Below are positions 53,902-62,894 of a stretch of DNA of 64,000 bases, piece by piece (position 1 is the first letter of the stretch; the number at the start of each line of letters is the position of its first letter). A program made the translations under genes and the position numbers. Where the stretch lies: positions 1 to 64,000 of the forward strand of contig NZ_FRFA01000010.1 of assembly GCF_900143535.1 (NCBI RefSeq), given 5' to 3'. This stretch comes from Tateyamaria sp. Alg231-49. GTDB taxonomy: Bacteria; Pseudomonadota; Alphaproteobacteria; Rhodobacterales; Rhodobacteraceae. Under the pieces are notes generated by a model. The model had not been told where the DNA came from and made no database searches. It saw only the letters and a program-made list of their open reading frames with translations.

Positions 53902-54774
53902 CTACAGTATCCGTCCTGCCACCGCATCAAGCTTGGCCATGAGCGCTGCATCGCGCGCTTCGGGTCGTGTGAGGATGGCGTATTCCAGCGCCCGGTCGCA
54001 GCCGTGGGGGCAGGGGGCGCGGTCCTTGCCAAGCAGACCCGGTAGTTTCGCTACCATGCTGCGCGCTTTGTCTGCGTTTCCCATGAGTGTGGCGATGATT
54101 TGCGTGACGTCCACTTCGCCGTGATCGGGGTGCCAGCTGTCATAGTCGGTGATCATGGCGACAGAAGCATAGCACAACTCGGCCTCGCGGGCGAGTTTTG
54201 CCTCGGGCATGTTGGTCATGCCGATCACGTCCGCGCCCCAGCTTTCCCTGTACATTTTGGACTCGGCGAGGGTGGAGAATTGCGGCCCCTCCATCGCAAG
54301 GTAAGTCCCTGAAGAATGGACGTTAATGCCAGTTTCCGTGGCCGCCGTGATGCAGGCCTGTGACAGGCGCGGGCAGGTGGGGTGGGCGACGCTGACGTGC
54401 GTGACGCAGCCGGTGCCAAAGAACGACTTTTCTCGCGCAAAGGTCCGGTCAATGAACTGATCCACAACGACGAAATCGCCCGGTGCCATTTCCTCGCGAA
54501 ACGATCCGCAGGCAGAGACGGAGATCACATCCGTCACTCCGATCCGCTTGAGCGCGTCTATGTTGGCGCGGTAGGGGACGGTGGTGGGAGAGTGCACATG
54601 CCCGCGCCCATGCCGGGGTAAAAAGGCCATGGCGACTCCGTCCAGAGAGCCGGTCAAAATCTGATCAGAAGGCGCGCCCCATGGGGTTTCGACACTGACC
54701 CATTCCGCGCCTTCGAGCCCGTCGATGTCATAAATGCCGGAGCCGCCAATTACGGCGATTTTGGTTTGGGTCAT
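53902..54774 (-). CDS. mtnP: S-methyl-5'-thioadenosine phosphorylase
   Basis: 290 residues from ATG 54774. Purine-phosphorylase fold with KIAVIGGSGIYDIDGLEGAE at the N-terminus, FLPRHGRGHVHSPTTVPYRANIDAL (about 55-79), VSACGSFREEMAPGDFVVVDQFIDRT (about 90-115) and GTYLAMEGPQFSTLAES. It splits methylthioadenosine into adenine and methylthioribose-1-phosphate in methionine salvage. The upstream 293 bases (54775-55067) contain a GTGCAC-centred inverted repeat (54827-54871) but no gene. Confidence 0.95.
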   Translation of the reverse strand: MTQTKIAVIGGSGIYDIDGLEGAEWVSVETPWGAPSDQILTGSLDGVAMAFLPRHGRGHVHSPTTVPYRANIDALKRIGVTDVISVSACGSFREEMAPGDFVVVDQFIDRTFAREKSFFGTGCVTHVSVAHPTCPRLSQACITAATETGINVHSSGTYLAMEGPQFSTLAESKMYRESWGADVIGMTNMPEAKLAREAELCYASVAMITDYDSWHPDHGEVDVTQIIATLMGNADKARSMVAKLPGLLGKDRAPCPHGCDRALEYAILTRPEARDAALMAKLDAVAGRIL

Positions 54775-55067
54775 GGGGGCCTCTTGCGCGGATTTCGGAC
54801 CGACTAAAACAGGCAAAATCACGATTCACAACCCGTGCACCCCGTGCAGACAGAGTGTGCACAGGATTGTGTGACACGGTGGCGTTGTTCGCTAGTGCGG
54901 CCCTGGGCGCTATGTTTTTTTCTGACAAAGCGGGCATTCGTCGTGGCTGGCGTCAATGACCGGTTTGCAGGACTTTGCCGCCGTTCGTGGCAAAGTATTT
55001 TCTTGGCACAGGCTCAAGTTTGAGTTCATTTGGTTCGCAACGACAATTTTCCATGGGGACTGAGCAG

Positions 55068-56309
55068 ATGAAACATTTGATTGCAGCCAGCATACTGGCT
55101 CTTACGTATCTTGGACCGCTACACGCCAGTGAAGAAAGCAAAACATGGGACGCATCAGATGATGCCAAGCAGTTTGTTCAGGACACTATCGTGATCGGAA
55201 TGCTCGCCAGCCCCTATGGCACCGGATGGACGGAATACGAACAGCTTCACACCTATTTCCAACGCGCCCGAGACAACGGGATTACTGGCCATGAAATGAC
55301 TTTGGCCGCTGCCAGTATGACATGGGAGACGTTCCGGCAACAGCATTACCACATCCGCGCTGCGATGGCCCAGCAGCCCGACAATTACATCATCGTGAAT
55401 GAAACACGTGACATTGAAGCGGCGCATGCTCAGGGCAAAACGGCCGTAATCTACAATAGCCAGACCGCCGAAATTCTGAATGGCGATACCTCGCGCATGG
55501 CCATTCTGAAGGACATCGGGGTCAAGTCTATGATCCTAGCTTACAACGACACTTTTCGCACCGGCTCAGGGCAACTGTCGGCCTACAATGGTCTCGACAT
55601 TGGGCTGAGCCCGTGGGGCAAGGAAGTCATTGACGAGTTGGTGCGCTTCGGCATTTTGTTGGACCTTAGCCACACCGGGTCGAAAACTGCGAACGACGCC
55701 ATGGACTATATGGACGAGAAATATCCCGGCGTGCCGTACGTCTATACGCATTCGGTCCCCGCTGGCCTTTACAAAAGCGAACCGAACCGGACAGCGCGCG
55801 GGTGCTACCGTGCTATCCCGGACGACGAGGCCCTGCGCGCCGCCCAATCCGGTGGCTATGTTTCACCCACGTTCACCGAATGGATGATGGACGGCATCTG
55901 GCCGGAGGATATTTCGCCAAAACAGGCCGCTGACATGATCGACTATTACGTTCAGCTTGTCGGAGCCGACCATGTTGGTATCGCCACTGACGACATGTTT
56001 TCGACCGAGTTGGTCGTGGACTTCGCAAAAGCAAATGCGAGTATGTATGACGATGGCGGCTACATGATCGATGCGTTCAACAAGGGCGCGACCGGCAATG
56101 GCGAGCTTGCAAAGATCCTTGCTGCTATCACCGACGACCTCTGGGCGCGGGGCTATACAAACGAAGACCTCGCCAAGATTTATGGTGGCAACAAGATGCG
56201 GGTCTTCGCGCAAGTATGGGAAGGCAAACCACCAGAGCTATTCTTGGAGGAATACCCCGAGCGACTGCGGATGCGGCGCGAGATGCGAGAGTTCTTCTTC
56301 TCACGCTAA
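55068..56309 (+). CDS. Exported M19-type membrane dipeptidase homologue with altered metal site
   Basis: 413 residues from ATG 55068, with signal peptide [20 protein letters not shown]. The fold is M19 (renal dipeptidase): SLHTGSKT-like [15 protein letters not shown] and [10 protein letters not shown] keep two His ligands, and [14 protein letters not shown] keeps the Asp. The first-metal ligands are missing: the usual DGHxD is [14 protein letters not shown] and the bridging Glu (EGG) is YNSQTAE. It may bind one metal or have another role. It may belong to a known subfamily with such changes. Divergent from mtnP. Confidence 0.85.
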   Translation: MKHLIAASILALTYLGPLHASEESKTWDASDDAKQFVQDTIVIGMLASPYGTGWTEYEQLHTYFQRARDNGITGHEMTLAAASMTWETFRQQHYHIRAAMAQQPDNYIIVNETRDIEAAHAQGKTAVIYNSQTAEILNGDTSRMAILKDIGVKSMILAYNDTFRTGSGQLSAYNGLDIGLSPWGKEVIDELVRFGILLDLSHTGSKTANDAMDYMDEKYPGVPYVYTHSVPAGLYKSEPNRTARGCYRAIPDDEALRAAQSGGYVSPTFTEWMMDGIWPEDISPKQAADMIDYYVQLVGADHVGIATDDMFSTELVVDFAKANASMYDDGGYMIDAFNKGATGNGELAKILAAITDDLWARGYTNEDLAKIYGGNKMRVFAQVWEGKPPELFLEEYPERLRMRREMREFFFSR

Positions 56310-56357
56310 ACTCCTCTGCGGGCCCTAGTAAGGTGCGACGGAATTGATTTGGCCGCG

Positions 56358-56403
56358 GTCCGCTTTGGGCTCAGAACCGCCGTTCAACGCGTTCTGCTGC
56401 AAC
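56358..56403 (+). repeat. Intergenic repeat, copy 1
   Basis: gtccgctttgggctcagaac and the following ccgccgttcaacgcgttctgc are one copy of a short repeat that recurs at 56404 and 57403. The core gtc(c/t)g(c/t)ttgggctcaaagcagcc-ttcgctgc is frequent between genes in rhodobacters (from memory). It surrounds a hydrolase pseudogene. Confidence 0.5.
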
Positions 56404-56438
56404 GTCTGCTCTGGGCTCAAAGCAGCCATTCGCTGCAG
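56404..56438 (+). repeat. Intergenic repeat, copy 2
   Basis: gtctgctctgggctcaaagc followed by agccattcgctgcag, directly after copy 1. The second half, gcagc-cattc-gctgc, is a small hairpin. This copy is closest to the consensus. Confidence 0.6.
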
Positions 56439-56488
56439 CCTGGGTGAACGACCGCTCTGCGGGACGCAGCAGCCGTCGGGCCTTGCCC

Positions 56489-57297
56489 TTAGTTTCTGGC
56501 GATTGCTAGCAAAATTTCAGCCACGGTTTCTTTTGCCGGGCTTACCTCCATCAACTGATGCGGGCCTTCGACCGTGATCAGGTTCCAGCCGCGTTTTTCG
56601 ACACGGGCCGGTGCCTTGACTGCGCGCATGTATTGAAAGAAAGGGTTGCTGTCGCTGGCCACGATGATTGTGCCCGGAAAGTCCGGCGTGCCGTCTGGCA
56701 GCGCCAACCGATCAGTGTAGGACTTGAATGGATGCGGTCTCATCGTTGGCAATGCTTCGCGCAACCCGTCTTTCGGAATAAGCCATCCGTCCCCGTCTTT
56801 CTCGACCATCGCATACACTTCGTCTCTGGTCGCCTCGTCGAAAAAGCTGGTCATCAGGCTTTCGCCGTCATCGGCAGGCACAGTATCCAGGTACACCAGA
56901 TGTTTGATACGGTCTGGCTGTTCCGCAGCGGCCCCAGTGATCACAGTTCCCCCATAGCTGTGGCCGACGAGGATTACGTTGTCGAGATCACGCCAGCTCA
57001 GCGCGTTTGAGACATCAAACACGTGCGTAGACAGCCCCGTTTCCTTTGACAGAAGGTGCTCTTTCTCGCCAAGACCCGTCAGAGTCAGTTCGACCACTTC
57101 AAAGCCCTCATCCCTCAGCAATATGCTTAGGGGTTCATACTGACCGGCCCACTGAAACGTGCCATGAACCATGAAAAAAACGGTTTGCTTACAGACCCTT
57201 GCTGTGTTGCGGTCTGGGCGACGGTGAAATTGCCCAAGGAAAGCAAAGCGGTGAACGCCAACAAAACAGTTGCAATTGCCTTTCTGAAATTCAGCAT
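56489..57297 (-). pseudogene. Frameshifted alpha/beta hydrolase gene
   Basis: The hydrolase body (residues from MVHGTFQWAGQYEPL on, 227 codons, 56489-57172) has the nucleophile elbow LVGHSYGGTVITG and the catalytic His in EGPHQLME. Upstream, in another frame, ATG 57297 opens a signal peptide (MLNFRKAIATVLLAFTALLS...VAQ) that leads to VSKPFF at a run of seven T (57174-57180 as A on the plus strand). One additional T would join both frames as SKPFFFMVHGTF. So a single-base deletion in the T-run has split an exported hydrolase, or the run was misread in sequencing. The internal ATG has no good start signal. Confidence 0.75.
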
Positions 57298-57809
57298 AAT
57301 TTTCGCCCCATCTGAACGTGTCCGAAGTTTCGGCGACCCTGATAGAAAGCCGCGTGACGGGTCAAGCTATTTAATCTTTTCGTAGCACGACCCGATCCGG
57401 CAGTCTGTTTTGGGCTAAAAGCAGCCGTTTGCTGCAATGAACATGAACGGCGACTAAGGGCCGTAGGCCTAACCGCCCTGATCCGAGCGTGTGGTTGGGC
57501 TGCATTCAGACGGCCCCGGAGTGTTACATCTGGTTATCAGGCACAGAACGTCGGCACTGGGGTAAGCCACCCCTTGCAACCAAACCTATGGGCTGGCGTA
57601 GAATTTGCCCCGCTTGGGGTATGCGTTCGAGCCACGCGTGCTGATCTTGGCCTTTTGTTAACCTTGAACTGCCCTATACACCGAAGAATACGGTGACTTT
57701 TTCAGCGCACCTGTTACGTCACGCCCAAAGGCTGGGCGCTGGCATGGCCATTCGCGAAGTGATCCGGTAAGGGCCACGCAAAGCAGGACCACAAGCAGAC
57801 AGGATTCCC
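57298..57809. other. Long intergenic region before the SulP gene
   Basis: 512 bases with no convincing gene on either strand. It holds repeat copy 3, a TTGTTAACC followed by TATACA (57656-57680 area) that may be a promoter for the SulP gene with poor spacing, and a small gcccaaaggctgggc hairpin (57723-57740 area). The rest shows nothing I recognise. Confidence 0.5.
57403..57437 (+). repeat. Intergenic repeat, copy 3
   Basis: gtctgttttgggctaaaagc followed by agccgtttgctgcaa, matching copy 2 at most positions. It sits on the other side of the hydrolase, in the gap before the SulP gene. Confidence 0.55.
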
Positions 57810-59447
57810 ATGGCCTTTTTCGATTTTTCGAACATGCGCACCTCCACCCGTTTTGGCGATTTCTCTATCGCGCCGGGCGAGGTCAAGCTGACGCCCGGCC
57901 AAATCCGCACCGATCTGCTTTCGGGTCTGACGGTCGCGCTGGCGTTGGTGCCGGAGGCTGTGGCCTTTGCCTTTGTCGCCGGGGTACACCCGCTGGTCGG
58001 TCTGTATGCCGCCTTTATGGTTGGCTTGATCACGGCCATTTTTGGGGGCCGTCCGGGCATGATTTCGGGGGCCACGGGGGCCTTGGCCGTTGTCATGGTT
58101 GCGCTGGTTGCACAGCACGGGGTCGAGTATCTGTTTGCCACTGTCGTGCTGATGGGATTGTTGCAGGTTTTTGCCGGTGTCATGCAGTGGGGCAAGTTCA
58201 TCCGCCTTGTGCCGCACCCGGTTATGTTGGGCTTTGTCAATGGCTTGGCCATCGTGATCTTTCTTGCGCAGCTCACGCAATTCAAGGTGCCCGGCAGTGC
58301 CGAGGCCTCGGGCCATGGGATGGCAGGGGGTGAGTGGCTGAGTGGTTTGCCGCTTTATCTGATGCTGGGCCTTGTGGGCCTGACGATGGTGATCATCTGG
58401 CTGTCGCCGCGTGTGACGCGGTTCATTCCTGCCCCCTTGGCGGGCATCGGGATTGTGGCAGCCATCGTGATTGGCTTTGGTCTGGATGTGCCTCGTGTGG
58501 GCGATCTGGCCAGTATTGAGGGTGGGCTGCCGCAATTCCATATTCCGGCCGTTCCTTTCAACTTTGAGACGTTGCAGATCATTCTGCCCTATGCCGTGAT
58601 CCTGGCCGCGATAGGCCTGATTGAGAGCCTTTTGACCCTGAACCTTGTTGGTGATCTGACCAAGCAGCGTGGCGGGGCCAGCCAAGAGTGTATCGCCCAA
58701 GGAGTGGCCAACACGGCCACGGGTTTCTTTGGCGGTATGGGCGGTTGCGCGATGATCGGGCAGTCGATGATCAACGTGAAATCCGGCGGGCGCACGCGCA
58801 TTGCTGGCATCTCTGCCGCGCTGTTTTTGCTGGCCTTTATTCTTGTGGGGTCATCCGTGATCGAGCTCATTCCGCTGGCTGCGCTGGTGGGTGTGATGTT
58901 CATGGTGGTGATCGGGACGTTTGCGTGGAACTCGCTCAAAATCCTGCGCAAGGTGCCGTTGACGGACGCGTTTGTGATCGTTCTCGTCACTGTCGTGACG
59001 GTGATGGAAGACCTTGCTGTTGCGGTCGTCGTCGGTGTGATCGTGTCGGCGCTCGCCTATGCGTGGAACAACGCACGCCGCATCCACGCCACGACCCGCG
59101 ATTCAGTCACCGAGGCGGGGGCGAAGGTTTATGAAATCCACGGTCCTTTGTTCTTTGGCTCGGCCACCGGGTTTATCGAGATGTTCACCGTCGAGACCGA
59201 CCCGCGTGAAGTGATCGTTGATTTTGCGGACAGCCGTGTGGTGGACCAGTCTGCCTTGCAGGCGATCGAGGCGGTTGCGGGCAAGTATGCGGATGCCGGT
59301 AAGCGGGTGCAGTTGCGCCATCTGACCCATGATTGCCACAAGTTGCTGACCAAGGCCGGGCACCTGATTGTCGATAGTGACGACGACCCGGACTACGAGG
59401 TTGCGACGGATTACGGTGTGCGTACAGGTATTTTGGGCGACCACTGA
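57810..59447 (+). CDS. SulP-family inorganic anion transporter
   Basis: 545 residues. About 11-12 membrane segments, with the SulP signature LTPGQIRTDLLSGLTVALALVPEAVAFAFVAGVHPLVGLYAAFM near the N-terminus (within residues 24-70), GMISGATGALAVV and MGGCAMIGQSMINVKSGGRTRIAG (about 312). A C-terminal STAS domain (about 430-540) carries IVDFADSRVVDQSALQAIEA. It imports sulfate, bicarbonate or another anion; the ion cannot be told from sequence. Confidence 0.95.
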   Translation: MAFFDFSNMRTSTRFGDFSIAPGEVKLTPGQIRTDLLSGLTVALALVPEAVAFAFVAGVHPLVGLYAAFMVGLITAIFGGRPGMISGATGALAVVMVALVAQHGVEYLFATVVLMGLLQVFAGVMQWGKFIRLVPHPVMLGFVNGLAIVIFLAQLTQFKVPGSAEASGHGMAGGEWLSGLPLYLMLGLVGLTMVIIWLSPRVTRFIPAPLAGIGIVAAIVIGFGLDVPRVGDLASIEGGLPQFHIPAVPFNFETLQIILPYAVILAAIGLIESLLTLNLVGDLTKQRGGASQECIAQGVANTATGFFGGMGGCAMIGQSMINVKSGGRTRIAGISAALFLLAFILVGSSVIELIPLAALVGVMFMVVIGTFAWNSLKILRKVPLTDAFVIVLVTVVTVMEDLAVAVVVGVIVSALAYAWNNARRIHATTRDSVTEAGAKVYEIHGPLFFGSATGFIEMFTVETDPREVIVDFADSRVVDQSALQAIEAVAGKYADAGKRVQLRHLTHDCHKLLTKAGHLIVDSDDDPDYEVATDYGVRTGILGDH

Positions 59448-59501
59448 GGCTTGGCCGATTGGGTCTGGTGGGCTGTGCACCTTGATCGGCAATGAACCTG
59501 T

Positions 59502-61358
59502 CTAGGCCCTCAGTACCTTGGCAAAGAAATCTTTGATTTCCTGGGCCGCCGTGATCGGCGTGACCAAAGCCACATGTTGATCCGGCCTGATCACAATGGC
59601 TGCGCCTTCGATCCGGTCTATGCCGCGCATATCGAAAATGTCGCCTTGGCCTTGTGCCGGGCAAAACGCTTTTTCGTAGTCGGTGAGGCCGAATTGCCCC
59701 TTTGAGGGTCTCAGCAGCGTTGGCAGTTTGGAGAAATCCATCTCTCTGTGAGCGGTCTGAAAGACAGCGCGCGCGTCAATGACGGCGTCGATATCCTGCC
59801 CTGCCGGGGTGACGCTGTGCATCAGATCCGCAAGGCCCGCGCACAACGTCCCGACTGGACCGTCTGCGCGGCCTGTGTCCGAGGCTGGCCCAAAGATGAC
59901 AATGCGCCAACGCCCGTCCGCCCTGAGAACATGGCCAAGCTGCATCGGTTTGGCATCCCCAAGCCGAATGACAGGAGCGGAGTGGAACCGTTTGCCAACG
60001 GGATACCCCGACGCAAGGTGCTGATGGTTCTGGGCACCCGTAATCAGAGACGGCTCATATTGCGTCTCGACGCCCGCTGTATAACGCCCATGTCTTTTGA
60101 AATAGGCTTGGAAACGTGCCGCATCGCTTTCGGTTTTCGGTTTTTCGCTGAACAGACGCGCCATGTCGCGGTCAAAATCGATCAGTTCTTGGGCCTTGGC
60201 GCGACGTTCGCCGGAATATGTGTCCAGCAGGGCGACGGGTGATTGCCCGCGCAAAACAGCGGCGAGTTTCCAACCCAGATTAAAAGCGTCCGCCATAGAG
60301 ACATTCATCCCTTGCCCTGCCTTGGGACTGTGTGTGTGGCAGGCATCGCCAGCGATGAATATACGAGGTTGCTTTGTCCCGCGTTCTGACTTTGCGACAT
60401 CATCAAAGGCATCACACACGCGTTGCCCGATTTCATATGCTGACCACCACGCGACTTGGGCCACCTCAAAATCAAAGGGAGACAGGATTTTGCGGGCCTT
60501 CTGGATCAACTGGTCTGATGTGACGCCACGGTCTGCCGCCCGTTCATCCGGGCCCAATTCATCAAGTTCAATGTAGAGGCGCACCAGATAGCCGCCTTCG
60601 CGCGGGATGATCAGTATGCTGCCCTGATCCGCGGACTGGATCGCGCATTTTAATCTGATGTCGGGGAAGCTGGTCGTGCACAAGACATCCATCACACCCC
60701 AAAGCTGGCGCGCCGATTTGCCTTCTAACGCGCGCCCGATTTCGGAGCGCACTTTGCTGCGCGCGCCGTCACAGCCGACCACGTACCGTGCCCGAAGGGC
60801 TTGGGTTTCGTCTGGGCGATCCACATTGGCAATCTGTGCTGTGATGGGAAAGTCGTGGGCATCGTCGCGGGTCAGGGCAACCAGTTCCTGACTGTAATCC
60901 GGAGATAGGCGGCTTGGTGATTTTGCCATAGTTTCAAGGTAGAAATCGTGAACTCGCGCCTGGCTTAAGATGATGTGGGGCATTTCAGAAAGGTCGTCTT
61001 CGACATCCTGAATGCGCTCAACACGTTCTAAAGATGAACCATCTGTTCCCGGTCTCCAAAAGCTCACTTCGTTGACGTGATACCCTTCTTTGATCACACG
61101 CTCTGCGAACCCAAACGCTTCGAACATTTCAACAGATCGGCACGCGATACCGTCTGCCTGACCAAACTCCAACGGGCCGGGTTTGCGCTCGATCAGACGG
61201 ACCGAGATGCCGCCGAGAACGCTGAGTTGCGTGGCCAGCGTCAAACCGGCAGGGCCACACCCAACGATCAAAACATCGACGGCATCCTTGGCGACGGAGT
61301 CGCGGGCAAGGGCGATCGAAGGGTCTCCGGTGCGAAAGCCGTCAAGATGGTACTGCAT
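59502..61358 (-). CDS. FAD-dependent aromatic monooxygenase (phenol/3-hydroxybenzoate hydroxylase type)
   Basis: 618 residues from ATG 61358 (MQYHLDGFRTGDPS). The FAD motif VDVLIVGCGPAGLTLATQLS (GxGxxG, about 30) and VVGCDGARSKVRSEIG lead to FIAGDACHTHSPKAGQGMNVSMADAFNLGWKL (about 330-362). A C-terminal thioredoxin-like domain fits phenol hydroxylase-type enzymes; the N-terminus resembles 3-hydroxybenzoate 4-monooxygenase. It hydroxylates an aromatic ring with NADPH and O2. Substrate unproven; no ring-cleavage genes lie nearby. Confidence 0.88.
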   Translation of the reverse strand: MQYHLDGFRTGDPSIALARDSVAKDAVDVLIVGCGPAGLTLATQLSVLGGISVRLIERKPGPLEFGQADGIACRSVEMFEAFGFAERVIKEGYHVNEVSFWRPGTDGSSLERVERIQDVEDDLSEMPHIILSQARVHDFYLETMAKSPSRLSPDYSQELVALTRDDAHDFPITAQIANVDRPDETQALRARYVVGCDGARSKVRSEIGRALEGKSARQLWGVMDVLCTTSFPDIRLKCAIQSADQGSILIIPREGGYLVRLYIELDELGPDERAADRGVTSDQLIQKARKILSPFDFEVAQVAWWSAYEIGQRVCDAFDDVAKSERGTKQPRIFIAGDACHTHSPKAGQGMNVSMADAFNLGWKLAAVLRGQSPVALLDTYSGERRAKAQELIDFDRDMARLFSEKPKTESDAARFQAYFKRHGRYTAGVETQYEPSLITGAQNHQHLASGYPVGKRFHSAPVIRLGDAKPMQLGHVLRADGRWRIVIFGPASDTGRADGPVGTLCAGLADLMHSVTPAGQDIDAVIDARAVFQTAHREMDFSKLPTLLRPSKGQFGLTDYEKAFCPAQGQGDIFDMRGIDRIEGAAIVIRPDQHVALVTPITAAQEIKDFFAKVLRA

Positions 61359-61570
61359 ACACAAGTCTTTCGCGCCAAGTGGCGTCTTCAAGGCGATGTT
61401 ATCGACAATGGATAGGGCATGGTGCCGTGGTCGTGCAAATTTTTGGATCCGGTCGCAGCCATTCTGTGCACTCTAAGGACGCAGTTGGGGGATCGAAATT
61501 ACAACGGCGCGGTTCGGGTGGAGTCGGACTCCATGTTGGTTTCCAACTGTTTTGACATCAAAAAGCCCGC

Positions 61571-62200
61571 TCAGAGCTGTTCCAACGCCGAGATATCATG
61601 AGCGAGCAAGGCCGGGACGGCCCGCTCAACGCGCTCTGCTGGCCAGTCCCACCATGCCAGCCGAGATATGCGCGCGCAGTCTTCGTCCGAGAACCGCCGT
61701 TTGACCACCTGACCGGGGTTGCCGATCACAACTGAGAAATCGGGCACCTCGCCCCGCACCACGGCCCCCGCGCCGACGATCACGCCATTCCCGATCCTTG
61801 CCCCCGGACACACCAGCGCACCATATCCCAGCCACACGTCGTGCCCGATCACCGTGTCGCGGGTATCGGGTTGGTAGGTGGCGATTTGCGCGGGATCGAA
61901 GATGGGGAACGGAAATGTGGTCAGCCCGTCCGTTGCGTGATTGGCCCCAGCCGTCAAAAACCGCACCCCGTGCGCGATTTGACAGAACCGCCCGATGCGC
62001 AGGCCACCCGGTCCCGCGCCGAACAGGTAGGGGGCCAAATGCGATGCCCAATCAGAGGGCGCTGCAAAATCGGAGGCATAGGTATAGGCACCTATATCCC
62101 AGCCCGGATGGTCAATCACGCGGTCCAGAAAGGCTGTGCCAGTATGCTCGGATCCATCTGGCAGGGTTACGGGATAGGCGCGGGCGGCGTCCGGGAACAT
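61571..62200 (-). CDS. CatB/Vat-type hexapeptide O-acetyltransferase
   Basis: 209 residues with left-handed beta-helix repeats: LRIGRFCQIAHGVRFLTAGANHATDG, with the candidate catalytic His in NHATD, then DTVIGHDVWLGYGALVCPGARIGNGVIVGAGAVV and VIGNPGQVVKRRF. This is the xenobiotic (chloramphenicol/streptogramin) acetyltransferase family, but antibiotic resistance cannot be inferred; many relatives act on sugars or unknown acceptors. Its start is one base after the flavin reductase stop, so the two are co-translated. Confidence 0.88.
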   Translation of the reverse strand: MFPDAARAYPVTLPDGSEHTGTAFLDRVIDHPGWDIGAYTYASDFAAPSDWASHLAPYLFGAGPGGLRIGRFCQIAHGVRFLTAGANHATDGLTTFPFPIFDPAQIATYQPDTRDTVIGHDVWLGYGALVCPGARIGNGVIVGAGAVVRGEVPDFSVVIGNPGQVVKRRFSDEDCARISRLAWWDWPAERVERAVPALLAHDISALEQL

Positions 62201-62201
62201 T

Positions 62202-62807
62202 TTACTCGCCCGGGCGTTTGAGGCTGAATTTGTCCCGGATCACCCCGTAGTCGCGATATCCCAGCCGCGTCAGGGGCTGGTATCGCAGCACGTCGAAAAT
62301 GCCGTCCACCACGCAGTCGTCGCGCATATGCACGCCCACCACTTCACCAAAGACCACATAGTTTGAGGGCCCTTCGATTTGCACGATTTGTGTCACCTTG
62401 CACTCTAGGGACGCTGGGGCTGCGCCGACGCGGGCGCAGTTGATCTCTCCACACTCGGCCTTGTCGATCTCGGCCAGTTCGAATTCGTCTGTGCTGGCCT
62501 CCCATGGGCCTGAGGTTTGGTTCATCGCGTCTTTCATCGCGTATTCCACGATGTTCACGCAAAATACGCCGGTTTCGCGGATGTTGGAGACAGAATCCTT
62601 GGTGCCGTCCCGGTCATCCTTGGTTCCGGTCGACGAAAACATGACCTGTGGGGGCACATAGGCCACGCCGTTGAAGAACGAATAGGGGGCCAGATTGTCC
62701 GACCCGTCCGCGCCGCGTGTCGAAATCCAGCCGATTGGGCGTGGTGTGACGATGGCGTTAAAGGGGTTGTGGGGCAGGCCGTGGCCATCGGCGGGGCGGT
62801 AGAACAT
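62202..62807 (-). CDS. Flavin reductase-like (FMN-binding) protein
   Basis: 201 residues of the DIM6/NTAB flavin reductase type. FNAIVTPRPIGWISTRGADGSDNLAPYSFFNGVAYVPPQVMF (within about 16-58) forms the FMN-binding part, later ETGVFCVNIVEYAMKDAMN. It reduces FMN or carries an FMN in another oxidoreductase. The nearby ring monooxygenase is a class A enzyme that reduces its own FAD, so a partnership is not implied. Divergent from a GNAT gene. Confidence 0.88.
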   Translation of the reverse strand: MFYRPADGHGLPHNPFNAIVTPRPIGWISTRGADGSDNLAPYSFFNGVAYVPPQVMFSSTGTKDDRDGTKDSVSNIRETGVFCVNIVEYAMKDAMNQTSGPWEASTDEFELAEIDKAECGEINCARVGAAPASLECKVTQIVQIEGPSNYVVFGEVVGVHMRDDCVVDGIFDVLRYQPLTRLGYRDYGVIRDKFSLKRPGE

Positions 62808-62894
62808 GGAATCTCCTGATCGGTGGTTTGCGCAAGGACTACCCCCATGCTAGGGCGACAACCACCCCTGACGAGACCTGCGATCCGGCACCAT

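Noticed and set aside
54775-55067. Possible SAM-type riboswitch upstream of mtnP
   Set aside because: The gene is in methionine salvage, but I found no conserved riboswitch core and the visible palindromes look like operator half-sites instead.
57714-58700. Minus-strand frame of 328 codons opposite the SulP gene
   Set aside because: Gln/His/Arg-rich shadow of a membrane protein gene, without a family match.
61571-62200. Antibiotic resistance call for the CatB-like acetyltransferase
   Set aside because: The hexapeptide family is broad; nothing in sequence or neighbours points to drug acetylation.
59502-62807. Flavin reductase as partner of the ring monooxygenase
   Set aside because: The monooxygenase is a class A enzyme that reduces its own FAD, and a 212-base gap and the acetyltransferase gene separate the two.
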